From NCBI GenBank assembly GCA_023480665.1, contig JAMCWR010000003.1, forward strand, positions 1-64,000: DNA of 64,000 bases, written 5' to 3'. The stretch comes from Gammaproteobacteria bacterium. GTDB taxonomy: Bacteria > Pseudomonadota > Gammaproteobacteria > UBA9339. The position numbers and the translations under genes were made by a program. Positions 1 through 8,857 of the stretch are shown in pieces (positions within the stretch are counted from its first letter, which is position 1; each line of letters begins with the position of its first letter). The notes under the pieces were generated by a model, which was not told the DNA's origin, searched no databases, and saw only the letters and a program-made list of their open reading frames with translations.

Positions 1-537
<537 letters not shown>

Positions 538-594
538 TCATAACTGCTAAATAAAAACCGGCTCAATGTCAAAATTTGTGGCTTAACAAACCCC

Positions 595-698
595 GCACGC
601 AAGGCTTTGCCAGTATGCTCCGCGAAATGGCTCGGGCTCGTCCCTCTCACCTAGCGCTTTATTTTCGCTGCGCACACCGGCAAATCCTATTTGCGTGC
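595..698. repeat. REP-like imperfect palindromic element A
   Basis: Arms 595-611 and 679-698 are reverse complements apart from a 3-nt bulge and small mismatches. The interior is GC-rich relative to its surroundings, with TATGCTCCGC and GGCTCGTCCCTC-like words. Similar words occur in the palindromes at 7454-7578 and 43336-43421, suggesting one dispersed family. It occupies most of the gap between obg and rpmA; no gene is seen in 505-833. Confidence 0.55.
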
Positions 699-775
699 TC
701 GGTGCTTATTTTTTGTATTATTGCAAAATAATCGCAAAGTCCACACATTCTAAAAAGAGAATCTAAAAACCAAAA

Positions 776-806
776 ATAAAAAACCCACACATGGCGGGTT
801 TTTTAT
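776..806 (-). terminator. Rho-independent terminator after rpmA
   Basis: A hairpin with an ACCC(G)C/G(T)GGGT stem around CATG is flanked by A-runs on one side and T-runs on the other, so it could work on both strands. It lies directly after the rpmA stop codon and would end the rplU-rpmA transcript before obg. Confidence 0.7.
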
Positions 807-833
807 GCGATAAAAAATGAATTTATTATGCGC

Positions 834-1100
834 TTAATTTGCTGCGGCTGGATTCACGCTTACAAAATAACGTTGTTTGTGCCCGCGCATAGTAAAATTT
901 ACATTGCCATCAATCAGGGCAAATATCGTATGATCACGACCTAAGCCAACATTTTTGCCAGGATGAAATCTTGTGCCACGTTGCCGCACAATAATATTTC
1001 CTGATTTAACTGTTTGCCCACCAAAACACTTTACACCCAACATCTTTGGGTTAGAGTCTCGTCCGTTTCTAGTGCTACCGCCTGCTTTTTTATGTGCCAT
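834..1100 (-). CDS. rpmA: 50S ribosomal protein L27
   Basis: L27 lies near the peptidyl-transferase centre of the 50S subunit. The 88-residue product starts [19 protein letters not shown] and contains the conserved [15 protein letters not shown] segment; length and sequence match the bacterial family throughout. The ATG at 1100 has a GCGGAG ribosome-binding site. It follows rplU with a gap of about 70 bp, the standard L21-L27 operon, and a terminator hairpin comes directly after it. There is no N-terminal extension that would need Prp-type cleavage. Confidence 0.98.
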   Translation of the reverse strand: MAHKKAGGSTRNGRDSNPKMLGVKCFGGQTVKSGNIIVRQRGTRFHPGKNVGLGRDHTIFALIDGNVNFTMRGHKQRYFVSVNPAAAN

Positions 1101-1169
1101 ATTAACTCCGCATAAACATGAAGCTCACTCGCTTTGCTTCAATCAATTTAATTCAATTTATTTAATTCT

Positions 1170-1481
1170 TTAATGTTTTATTGCCTTTATTTTTACTGCA
1201 GTAAAATCTTGACGATGGCCTGTGTGCTTTAAAAAATGTTTACGACGACGAAATTTAATAATATCAATTTTTTCACCGCGGCCATGTTCGACTATCTCGC
1301 CAGAAACTGTTGCACCTTTTACATATGGCGTGCCAATCTTTACGTTTTCGCCATCAGCTACCATTAGTACTTGATCAAAATTAACTTCTGCACCTAAAAC
1401 TTCCGTAAGTTTTTCTAACTTCAGAACTTCGCCTTCTGAAACTTTATATTGCTTTCCGCCACTGGCGATAACTGCATACAT
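1170..1481 (-). CDS. rplU: 50S ribosomal protein L21
   Basis: L21 binds 23S rRNA in the large subunit. The 103-residue product begins [14 protein letters not shown] and contains [21 protein letters not shown], the basic signature of the family. The start has a GGAGTGA ribosome-binding site. It is the first gene of the rplU-rpmA operon. An 8-bp inverted repeat lies in its leader region (1543-1570). Confidence 0.98.
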   Translation of the reverse strand: MYAVIASGGKQYKVSEGEVLKLEKLTEVLGAEVNFDQVLMVADGENVKIGTPYVKGATVSGEIVEHGRGEKIDIIKFRRRKHFLKHTGHRQDFTAVKIKAIKH

Positions 1482-1542
1482 AACTTCACTCCAAAATATC
1501 TTTAAATATCTTTAAAATAGTTCTTTCTCATCATACATGCGA

Positions 1543-1570
1543 TAACAGGTAAAATACAGATAACCTGTTA
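1543..1570. promoter_or_regulatory. Inverted repeat in the rplU leader/promoter region
   Basis: Arms TAACAGGT (1543-1550) and ACCTGTTA (1563-1570) are perfect, with a 12-nt spacer, 62-89 bp upstream of the rplU start codon. It could be an operator or an RNA stem in the ribosomal-protein leader. No regulator can be named from the sequence. Confidence 0.35.
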
Positions 1571-1628
1571 AATGAACCGCGAATTTTACAAAAACTACTT
1601 GCGCTTAGCAAGCTTAATACGATAAATT

Positions 1629-2270
1629 TTACTGCCAAACCTTTATTATCTTAACATCTTGAATTTTAAGAATTTTTATTGCTTTGCCAGATGAGTAATA
1701 AATTTTCTTCGCCATCCAAGTCGCGCCAGGTTTAATTGAATCGGCCAAAAGACCGGTTAAATTTTCACAACCAAGCTTAGAATCGCATTGTTTTGAATCA
1801 GAACAACCGTACTGCACTGCCTTCACATTATCTTTTTCTGGGATAATAGGCATAGTACCTGTAAAAGGCGTACAAACGCTGCCATCAGCAAGTTTTAACA
1901 TCCAGGCGCTAGCTAGCGCAGGTTTCTCAACTGATTTTGGCTTTACAAGTGGCGTTTTTGATTTAACCAAAATCCCGGGTTTATTATTTGCAGGATCCGC
2001 ATCGCAAACGACAATATCAGGTTTGGCAGTGCTAAAACAAGGGTCATAAATAGTATTGTCAATCATGCAACGCCAAGCGTCTGCTCGCGAAGATGCGGCA
2101 ATCGAGTTAGTCCAGCAATCCCCTGCTTGAGGTTTCGCGGTGGCTAAACTTGTTAAACTTGGTTTATAAACTACGACACTAGTTTTGGTAGCAGCGACCC
2201 CTGCTTGGCAAGTTAAAAATACTGCCGTACATAATAAAAGTGTATGAAAAAATCTTTTTTTGTTTTGCAT
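1629..2270 (-). CDS. Secreted hypothetical protein, Cys-containing
   Basis: I do not recognise this 213-residue protein. It has a clear Sec signal peptide (KKR charge, a hydrophobic run near residues 9-22, likely cleavage after GVAA near residue 27). The mature part carries at least eight cysteines, some in pairs typical of disulfides (CSDSKQCDSKLGC near residues 155-167). It has a strong GCAGGAG ribosome-binding site and lies 11 bp downstream of the PEBP gene, so the two may be co-transcribed. An exported, disulfide-stabilised protein is inferred. Confidence 0.75.
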   Translation of the reverse strand: MQNKKRFFHTLLLCTAVFLTCQAGVAATKTSVVVYKPSLTSLATAKPQAGDCWTNSIAASSRADAWRCMIDNTIYDPCFSTAKPDIVVCDADPANNKPGILVKSKTPLVKPKSVEKPALASAWMLKLADGSVCTPFTGTMPIIPEKDNVKAVQYGCSDSKQCDSKLGCENLTGLLADSIKPGATWMAKKIYYSSGKAIKILKIQDVKIIKVWQ

Positions 2271-2281
2271 AAAAACTCCTG

Positions 2282-2797
2282 CTATTTAGTGTTATAAATC
2301 GCGTGTAATACTGCCTTTTCTAAAATGTGACCTTCCATTGCCTTCATTAATTCGTTTAAATAAAATCCGCGCGTCAAATTTAATTCTGTATCTAGCGCGT
2401 ACATTTCAATAGTGTAGCGATGTGGTTTATCTGGGGGTGCAGAGCCACCATATCCTGTCGCTGCTTCTTTGCTTAAACGCTTTCCTTCGGGCAAAAGAAA
2501 TGAATACCAACTTGTTACGCCTTCAAGCAATGACATTTCAACGCTAGCATTTTCCGGAAGCTCCTGCAATTTTGGGTCAATATTTGCAACAGTCCAATGA
2601 ATCCAAGAAAAGTTGCTCACCGGAATTGCATCATGATCAATAAAAACCAATGCCAATGATGCTGTAGATTCTGGCGCATCTTGCCAAGCAATATGAAAAG
2701 AGCGATTTGGTTTTTGATCTTTTGAAAATTGTTTGCCGCGATGACCATGCGCATCTGCAAGAAACCCAGCATGAATGCTGTTCGAAAATATTTTCAT
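2282..2797 (-). CDS. YbhB/YbcL-type phosphatidylethanolamine-binding protein
   Basis: This is a PEBP-fold protein of the bacterial Raf-kinase-inhibitor-like family, probably cytoplasmic since no signal peptide is present. Family marks are the ligand-pocket segments FIDHDAIP and WIHWTVANI and the GYGGSAPPDKPHRYTIEMYAL block, which corresponds to the usual GYxGPxPPxGxHRYxF motif. Physiological ligands of bacterial members are poorly known. The ATG at 2797 has a GGAGCC ribosome-binding site, whereas an upstream in-frame TTG has none. The product is about 171 residues, close to E. coli YbhB. Confidence 0.88.
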   Translation of the reverse strand: MKIFSNSIHAGFLADAHGHRGKQFSKDQKPNRSFHIAWQDAPESTASLALVFIDHDAIPVSNFSWIHWTVANIDPKLQELPENASVEMSLLEGVTSWYSFLLPEGKRLSKEAATGYGGSAPPDKPHRYTIEMYALDTELNLTRGFYLNELMKAMEGHILEKAVLHAIYNTK

Positions 2798-2949
2798 TTT
2801 TGGCTCCAAAATCTTTTGTGATAATTACTTTTTAATGATCGTGATTATAGCACCCAAACTAGGGGCGCTGCACTATTGATGTGCATTTTAAAAAATTTCT
2901 TTTAAAATCAATCGATTATATCAAAAAAAATTTCTTGAAATTTTAACCT

Positions 2950-2984
2950 TTTGATTTTAAACGAAAATTTTTTTACATGTTTTT
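2950..2984. repeat. 35-nt intergenic repeat, copy 1
   Basis: These 35 nt match 52215-52249 at 33 positions (TTTGATTTTAAACGAA, a short variable A/T stretch, then TTACATGTTTTT). Both copies are intergenic. The rest of 2798-3182 is very AT-rich and shows no gene. Confidence 0.5.
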
Positions 2985-3182
2985 CTGTTGCTTTTTAAAG
3001 CAAAATTATTAATATAATCAAAATGTTATGTAAAATTTGGGTAAAAATTTATATCAAATGTAAAAATAACTCTAATTCGATAATCTTACTCACAATTTCT
3101 TATAAAAGCATCTTAATAAATAAAAATGGATTATTGTTTATTTATGTGTATTAGAAATACATGTAATTTTTACATCAATATG

Positions 3183-3204
3183 TTAAAATTGCATGTAATT
3201 TTAA
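3183..3204. promoter_or_regulatory. Palindromic operator candidate before the DUF4143 ATPase
   Basis: TTAAAATT (3183-3190) and AATTTTAA (3197-3204) form a perfect inverted repeat around GCATGT. The word CATGTAATTTT occurs here (3192) and 32 bp upstream (3160). It lies just before the ribosome-binding site of the gene starting at 3225. Compare the longer palindrome before the second DUF4143 gene at 31202-31255. Confidence 0.35.
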
Positions 3205-3224
3205 TGCTAACATGGAGCAAAAAC

Positions 3225-4538
3225 ATGTTTATTTCACGAATAAATCAGGATGTTATTTTTCAATCCATCGAGGGTAAATTTGTTACGACAGTGCTTGGTT
3301 CGCGCCGAGTTGGGAAGTCATTCTTGATTAAAGAATACATGAAGCAGCATAGTGATCGAATTTGGGTCAATCTAAACATGGACAGTCTTGCGGAGCGAGA
3401 GTCGGTTATCTCAGGAAAATTGCAAAAAGCTATTGAAGAGTCAGCGGAATTAAAAATTGGCATTGCGCAAAAAATTTGGGTAATTATCGACGAAGCGCAA
3501 AAATGCCCAGAGTTATTTGATCAAGTAAAAATGTTATACGATGAGTTTAAGGGCCAGGATGTTATAAAAATTATTTTAACTGGCTCCGGTTATCTCCATT
3601 TGCATCAACTCAGCGCTGAAACTTTAGCTGGGCGCGTCGAACTCTTTTATCTACGTGAATTTGGTCTAAGAGAAACTTTGGCCCTGGCATATCAAAAAAA
3701 TACAATCACCGAATTAACTTTATCTTTAGTGTGTGGTGAGTTTAATCCGCAAATCTTAGAAGAAAAGATTCAATCGCTCGCGCCTTTGCGCAAAATTGCA
3801 ATCGAAGCAATAAAAACTCAATTGATATACGGCGGATTGCCAGAAGTTTTAGAAATGGATAATGATAATGACCGCAAAAGATATTTAGGGAATTATCTAC
3901 AAACCTATTTAGAAAAAGATGTTCGATCCATCCCAACCATAGAAAATTTAGATTTATATAAAAAATTTATGGAAATTGCCGCGGAACAAACTGGCTCGGT
4001 TCGCCAGGACCAAAAAATAATTGATGCTTTAGGCTGCCATCGCGAAACCCTAAATAAATATCGCGGATATTTGAGCGCAACCTTAATGTATCGAGAAATT
4101 TCTGCATTTATTGGTAGTTCACTGAAGCGGATCGCTAAAAGCCCCAAAAGATACCTGTTAAATAATGGATTAATTAGTTATTTAACAAGGCTAAGTGATC
4201 TAGAAATCCTAGAAAAAACTGGCTTGATTGGTCATCGCTTCGAAAACTGGTTTTTAAATGAATTATTAATTTGCCTAGATCGAGACGTTGAGTTTAATCA
4301 AATTTACTACTGGCGCACCAGCGCCGGAATCGAGATCGATTTTGTGGTTGAAAAAAAGCCCAATATTTATCCATTCGAAGTAACTTACTCAGAAAAGGTA
4401 GCCCCTAGAAAACTAAAAAACTTGCAGCGATTTTTGCAAGATGAACCGAAAGCTAAAATTGGATTTTATGTGTATATGGGTGATTATCGATACGATGAAA
4501 AAGAGCGTATCTGCTTTTTGCCGGGGTGGGCAATATAA
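3225..4538 (+). CDS. AAA ATPase with DUF4143 domain
   Basis: This belongs to the common prokaryotic ATPase family with an N-terminal AAA domain and a C-terminal DUF4143 domain with a PD-(D/E)XK-like core. Walker A is GSRRVGKS near residues 21-28 and Walker B is IWVIIDEAQ. LTGSGYLHL is the sensor motif, and EIDFVVEKKPNIYPFEV near the C-terminus matches the nuclease-like EhD...EvK pattern. Members are often mobile or selfish cargo and their role is unresolved. The ATG at 3225 is chosen because TGGAGC lies just upstream and homology begins there; earlier in-frame ATGs have no such site. A second family member lies at 31270-32412. Confidence 0.85.
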   Translation: MFISRINQDVIFQSIEGKFVTTVLGSRRVGKSFLIKEYMKQHSDRIWVNLNMDSLAERESVISGKLQKAIEESAELKIGIAQKIWVIIDEAQKCPELFDQVKMLYDEFKGQDVIKIILTGSGYLHLHQLSAETLAGRVELFYLREFGLRETLALAYQKNTITELTLSLVCGEFNPQILEEKIQSLAPLRKIAIEAIKTQLIYGGLPEVLEMDNDNDRKRYLGNYLQTYLEKDVRSIPTIENLDLYKKFMEIAAEQTGSVRQDQKIIDALGCHRETLNKYRGYLSATLMYREISAFIGSSLKRIAKSPKRYLLNNGLISYLTRLSDLEILEKTGLIGHRFENWFLNELLICLDRDVEFNQIYYWRTSAGIEIDFVVEKKPNIYPFEVTYSEKVAPRKLKNLQRFLQDEPKAKIGFYVYMGDYRYDEKERICFLPGWAI

Positions 4539-4578
4539 GTTGACAAGGTAAAGCAAGAGCAGCGCTCTACTTTCTCTG

Positions 4579-5340
4579 CTAATAACAATCGCGCAATAAT
4601 TCTGATGGCGAGATATTCTCTTTGGCAAGTGCCTCAATCTTGTGCCTAATTTTCCCCTGTTTTAAAGCTAAAATCCGATTGCCATACTTGATCGCAATAT
4701 CTAAATCATGCGTCGAAAGTAAACAGGTAATTTTATTTTCCAAAACTGCGGTCGCTGTAATTTGCATCAAACGGTTTGCTGCAGCAGGATCAAGCGCACT
4801 CGTATGTTCATCAAGCAACAACAACTGCGGTTTTGCTAAAATACTTAATGCGAGCACCAAGGCTTGTTGTTCGCCACCAGAAAGTTTTGCAACCCGCACC
4901 TCTAGCTTATCGCTTAAGTTTTGGTTATAGCGAGATAAATATTCTTTGAAATAGTGCTGCATGTTGTGATTAATTTTAAGCTGAAAAATTTTATTTTCAA
5001 AACGTTGCCGCGCTAATACACAATTTTCTAAAACTGTTAAATTTGGAAATAAAGATTCTAAACAATTTTGGGTAATCGTAATAACTCTGCGGCAAAAATC
5101 CGCGGTTTTATAATTACGCAGCTTCTTTCCAGCTAAGCTAATCTCGCCTGAAGTAAAAATTTGGTAGCGTCGATCGATAGCTTTTAACAACGAACTTTTC
5201 CCAGAACCATTACTACCAAGCAAAATTACAAAATCCCCAACATGCACCTCATAATTAATGCCGTCTAATATTGGTTTTGTTATCCCGGGGATTTTTAAGT
5301 TTAAATTTTTTAGTACAAGTATTTTTGATGACATAGTCAT
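4579..5340 (-). CDS. ABC importer ATP-binding protein (TrpXYZ-like system)
   Basis: This 253-residue ATPase energises the importer formed with the two genes upstream. Visible motifs are Walker A GSNGSGKSS (near 42-50), Q-loop TQN, signature LSGGEQQ, Walker B LLLLDEHTSALDP and the H-loop STHD. It starts 3 bp after the permease stop codon with a GGAGGG ribosome-binding site. The order substrate-binding, permease, ATPase and the PF04392-type binding protein match the putative tryptophan/tyrosine ABC systems. The substrate cannot be read from sequence. Confidence 0.88.
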   Translation of the reverse strand: MTMSSKILVLKNLNLKIPGITKPILDGINYEVHVGDFVILLGSNGSGKSSLLKAIDRRYQIFTSGEISLAGKKLRNYKTADFCRRVITITQNCLESLFPNLTVLENCVLARQRFENKIFQLKINHNMQHYFKEYLSRYNQNLSDKLEVRVAKLSGGEQQALVLALSILAKPQLLLLDEHTSALDPAAANRLMQITATAVLENKITCLLSTHDLDIAIKYGNRILALKQGKIRHKIEALAKENISPSELLRDCY

Positions 5341-5342
5341 AA

Positions 5343-6203
5343 TTACGCCCTCCGCAAATTAAATTTTGCTGCACGTAAAAACATAACCAGCGCTATGCCA
5401 AGCAACATCTTTAAATAAATTGGATTAACGCTTAATCTCAGCAATAAATTCATCGCAAAAAAATACAAAACTACGCCCAAAAAGCAGGCGGCAAATTCAC
5501 TCATCACAAAAAATTTTTGCCGTGAAATAATTTGTTTGCCAAGAATCACCATACCAAGCGCTGTCAAAGTAACGCCAAAACCCATGCCAATATCTGCATA
5601 ACCAACAGTTTGTGCAGTTAAACAACCTGCAACTGCAGCTAAACCATTGGTAACTGCAAAACCCAGCAGGCGATAATTTTCAATATTTTTCCCAAGGCGT
5701 TGCAATAACGCGGGATTATCTCCAAATCCACGCAAAATTAAGCCAATTCTTGATTGCAGCAAGAGACATACTAATAAACAGAAAAATCCGCTATAACATG
5801 CAACTGTAATCCAACCAAAAAATTCGCTGTGGCTAAAGCTTTGCGAAACCAAAGTAGTTTTTGTTAATAAGCTAATATTTGGTTTGCCCATGATTAATAA
5901 ATTGCCACTTGCCAAAATAAATGTAGCCAACACTCCGGCAAGTAATGAATCAATTTTTTGTTTGCTTTGAATAATCGCCACCCCAATGCCGGCAATTGCT
6001 CCAGCAAAAATTGCGGAAATTGCCGCTAAAATTGGCGAGACTTGCAAAGAAATTAACCTGGCAAAAACAGCAGCTCCAACTACGAAGCTGCTGTCTAATG
6101 TCATATCGGTAGCATTTAACACTACAAAGCTTATATAAATTGCAAGCGCAAGCGGCATAAACGTCAAAAGCTGGGTAATTACCGCACTAAATAACGTAAT
6201 CAT
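5343..6203 (-). CDS. ABC importer permease (branched-chain-type fold)
   Basis: This 286-residue hydrophobic protein has about eight predicted membrane helices. It resembles the BPD_transp_2/LivH-like permeases that accompany PF04392 binding proteins; recognisable features are GGxLAA-like small-residue segments such as GLAAVAGCLTAQ and GMGFGVTLTALGMVILGKQI. It overlaps the binding-protein gene by 4 bp (ATGA), indicating translational coupling, and is followed directly by the ATPase. Only one permease gene is present, so a homodimeric channel is likely. Confidence 0.86.
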   Translation of the reverse strand: MITLFSAVITQLLTFMPLALAIYISFVVLNATDMTLDSSFVVGAAVFARLISLQVSPILAAISAIFAGAIAGIGVAIIQSKQKIDSLLAGVLATFILASGNLLIMGKPNISLLTKTTLVSQSFSHSEFFGWITVACYSGFFCLLVCLLLQSRIGLILRGFGDNPALLQRLGKNIENYRLLGFAVTNGLAAVAGCLTAQTVGYADIGMGFGVTLTALGMVILGKQIISRQKFFVMSEFAACFLGVVLYFFAMNLLLRLSVNPIYLKMLLGIALVMFLRAAKFNLRRA

Positions 6204-7168
6204 TTTCCACCTGTATTTTTTAATGGATAATGCAATTTTTCTGCCGCCTGTTTCACTGCAGCAAATGCTACAGCTTGTTTGGAAAACGCTGTAGAATTAA
6301 TAAATACAGTAGGAAGAGTTAGTTTAACAATCGCAAGCCCCGCAACTTCAGCACCGCACAAAATTTTTGCCGCAAGTTTAGCGCCTTCCTCGCCAATTTG
6401 ATTTTCAGAGACACCTAAAGCATAACTTGCACCATGTTTTACCGTACCATCATCAGAGGTGATTAATGCAATATGCCGCAAGTTTGCAACCTGAATCAAG
6501 GTATCAATACCACTTGCAATTAAACTATCCTTTAAGATATAAATCGCTTGAGTATCAGTAGAAATAGCATTTGCTGCGCCATAAAGATCGGTAAGATTTT
6601 GCACCAACATTTCATGTAAATTAATACCTGATTTTAGCGCAGCTTTTTTCACCTCAGCTACTTCGGTAAAAATCTTATCTGCGGTACTATGCACCAAAGT
6701 AAGATTTTTTAAGCCTGGATTTGCTGCGCGAATAAAATCAAGAATCTGCGCTTTATTAATTTCATCATCAACAATAGCCACATTTCTAGCACGATCTTGC
6801 GCAGAAATTTCTGCTGCAAGAGCTACTATCGGTATTTTCTTCACAAGCGCCATAGTCATCTCAGAGGTAGCGGTAGAAATTGGTACTAGCAGATCATATT
6901 TTTCATCACGCGCTTCAGCAATAATTGCTCGCTCAAGATTAATATCGCCTTGCGCATTAAAAACTTTAAACTTAATTTCTCTTGAATAATTTTTGCGTAA
7001 AGTATTTTCAAACCCAGCAATCATTTCATGAAATGCTTCGTGTTCCATGGGGATGATAATAGCGATGCGTTTATAATCCTTGTGATCACTGCAGCCAATT
7101 AACAATCCAAATATTAATCCGATAAAAACGCAACCAAGTATTTTTTTAAATTTAGATAAGTTTTGCAT
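6200..7168 (-). CDS. ABC importer substrate-binding lipoprotein (PF04392 type)
   Basis: The 322-residue protein starts with a lipoprotein signal peptide ending in LLIGC, so Cys26 would be lipidated and the protein tethered in the periplasm. The mature part has the two-lobe layout of the ABC_sub_bind family: KRIAIIIPMEHEAFHEMI at the start, then the YDLLVPISTATS and IYILKDSLIASGIDTLIQ segments. It is the first gene of the three-gene importer operon, with a good ribosome-binding site (AGGAG). Family members are annotated for aromatic or other amino acids; which one is unknown here. Confidence 0.87.
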   Translation of the reverse strand: MQNLSKFKKILGCVFIGLIFGLLIGCSDHKDYKRIAIIIPMEHEAFHEMIAGFENTLRKNYSREIKFKVFNAQGDINLERAIIAEARDEKYDLLVPISTATSEMTMALVKKIPIVALAAEISAQDRARNVAIVDDEINKAQILDFIRAANPGLKNLTLVHSTADKIFTEVAEVKKAALKSGINLHEMLVQNLTDLYGAANAISTDTQAIYILKDSLIASGIDTLIQVANLRHIALITSDDGTVKHGASYALGVSENQIGEEGAKLAAKILCGAEVAGLAIVKLTLPTVFINSTAFSKQAVAFAAVKQAAEKLHYPLKNTGGK

Positions 7169-7311
7169 AAAATTCTCCTAGCGTAATTTGACATAATCTG
7201 ATTTTTTTTAAGAATTCATAATATTTTTGCTGACGGCATTTTTTGATACAAATAAAGAAAAAACAAAGCCAATTGCAAAAAATTTATGAATTAAATTAAG
7301 GATGGTTGATT

Positions 7312-7375
7312 ATGGCTTACGCCAGAAGAGATAAGAAAACGTGTGCGCAACGCTTACGAGAGATGTCGTAATTAA
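7312..7375 (+). pseudogene. Decayed N-terminus of an IS630-type transposase
   Basis: The ATG at 7312 reads MAYAR; skipping one A at 7327, the next frame reads EIRKRVRNAYERCRN before a stop at 7373. The combined peptide resembles the start of IS630/Tc1-type transposases (MAYS-x-E-I/L-RKRV-x-AYE). A ribosome-binding-like AAGGATGG lies upstream. Only about 20 codons survive, with a frameshift and no catalytic DDE region. Confidence 0.4.
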
Positions 7376-7453
7376 ATTTAAAATTAAATTTTTTGGCATT
7401 GCATTACTCATAGATTAACAATAATAACAGCTAAGATAAGTCGCGGTCAAGTC

Positions 7454-7578
7454 TATAGCCGTTACCCTATAGCTTCATACTGCGTTGCACGCTTGACTCG
7501 CTGCTCACATATTCAAGCATATGCTCCGCTGCTCGTCTGCGCGTGCGCCTTGTCTGAAACTATATGGTAACGGCTATA
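7454..7578. repeat. REP-like palindromic element B
   Basis: Terminal arms 7454-7472 and 7560-7578 are reverse complements at 18 of 19 positions (TATAGCCGTTACC... / ...GGTAACGGCTATA). The interior continues as an imperfect stem and includes TCGCTGCTCACA, CATATGCTCCGCTGCTCG and GCGCCT, words shared with elements A and C. It lies in the 598-bp space before the RhaT-like gene, which otherwise holds only the transposase scrap. Confidence 0.65.
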
Positions 7579-7766
7579 AGCTATAGTCAAAGCCTCCTTA
7601 ACTTTGCGTACGCAACACTTAATCAACTTGACCCCTACAATAAAAACGCTCGCATATTGCGCAAAAAATTGCTAAATTATGGCTACAAAAAATTTGTCCT
7701 ATTCCTATTTGTGAAATTAAATTTTCAAGGGTGTTTTAAAAACAATCACTAAAAAATGAGGATTTT

Positions 7767-8795
7767 ATGAACATAGCTGCAGCACTCATCTTAATGCTCT
7801 TTGGCGGCATCATCAACGGCTCGTTTGCTCTACCTTCAAAACATATGACTAAATGGCGCTTTGAAAATGTCTGGATAAATTATGCGCTTTGGGCTTTTAT
7901 CATTTTACCTTGGTTAGTAATGTGGTTTCTTGCTCCACAAATTCTGCAAATTTATTTAGCCACCCCCATGAAATTAATTTTAGTTATTATTTTCGGCGGG
8001 TTCCTTTTTGGTGTTGGCCAAATGTTTTTTGCGCTAGCAATCGACATGATTGGTATCGGCCTAGCCTTCGTAATTAATTTAGGTTTAGGCATTGGCTTAG
8101 GTTTTGCGCTACCACTTATAATTCAGCATCCTGAAAAAATTGCTACACCTTTTGGTATAGTAACTTTGGCTGGCACAATTTTAGCAATTATTGGTTTAGT
8201 TATTTCAAACCAAGCTGGGATTTTGCGCGATCGCGAAAAAAACAGGGACATTGGTAGTGAAGTCCCAGTAAAAACCAAACACATGCTTGGCGTAATCCTT
8301 GCAGCGTTTGCTGGGCTTTCATCCGCAAGTCAAAATTTTATTTTCTCTTATACTTACAGCATGCATGATCTTGCCACTGGCATGGGCGCCAACCAATTTG
8401 CGGCAGCAAATATTATTTGGCCAGGTTATCTACTTTGCGGTTTCATACCATATTTTCTTTATATGTTATATCTGCACTTTAAAAATCGCTCATTTTCATT
8501 TTATGCCCAAAGCTGTTCTGGCAAATATATATTTTTCGCATTGATTATGGGTATTTTTTGGTACGGTTCGCTACTCTTTTACAGCAAAGCTTCTCAAATA
8601 ATTGGCGCGCTTGGGCCAATCATTGGCTGGCCATTGTTTATGGTACTCATTATTCTTTCTTCCAGTTTCTGGGGTTGGAAACATAACGAATGGGAAGGCT
8701 GTGGCGAAAAACCAAAGAAGGTGATGAAATTCGGCTTAATTTTCTTGGTGGCCGCAGTAATTGTTCTCGGCTATAGTTCATCAATTAATATATAA
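7767..8795 (+). CDS. RhaT-family sugar/proton symporter-like permease
   Basis: This 342-residue membrane protein has about ten hydrophobic helices. It resembles the L-rhamnose/H+ symporter family in overall layout: GGIINGSFALPSKHMTKWRFEN at the start (RhaT has PFKKVKKWSWE), GFLFGVGQMFFALAIDMIGIGLAFVINLGLGIGLG and GFALPLI. It has a GAGGA ribosome-binding site. A fructokinase and a sugar-phosphate isomerase follow, so it probably imports the sugar they use. Family assignment is reasonably firm; rhamnose itself is unlikely as no rhamnose pathway genes are near. Confidence 0.8.
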   Translation: MNIAAALILMLFGGIINGSFALPSKHMTKWRFENVWINYALWAFIILPWLVMWFLAPQILQIYLATPMKLILVIIFGGFLFGVGQMFFALAIDMIGIGLAFVINLGLGIGLGFALPLIIQHPEKIATPFGIVTLAGTILAIIGLVISNQAGILRDREKNRDIGSEVPVKTKHMLGVILAAFAGLSSASQNFIFSYTYSMHDLATGMGANQFAAANIIWPGYLLCGFIPYFLYMLYLHFKNRSFSFYAQSCSGKYIFFALIMGIFWYGSLLFYSKASQIIGALGPIIGWPLFMVLIILSSSFWGWKHNEWEGCGEKPKKVMKFGLIFLVAAVIVLGYSSSINI

Positions 8796-8857
8796 GAATA
8801 CACTAAAGATATATAAAAAAATAAAATTATTAACTAATTACAATCAGGAGAATATCC

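Noticed and set aside
7564-7752. Open frame of 62 codons before the RhaT-like gene
   Set aside because: It begins inside palindromic element B, has no ribosome-binding site and no recognisable protein features.
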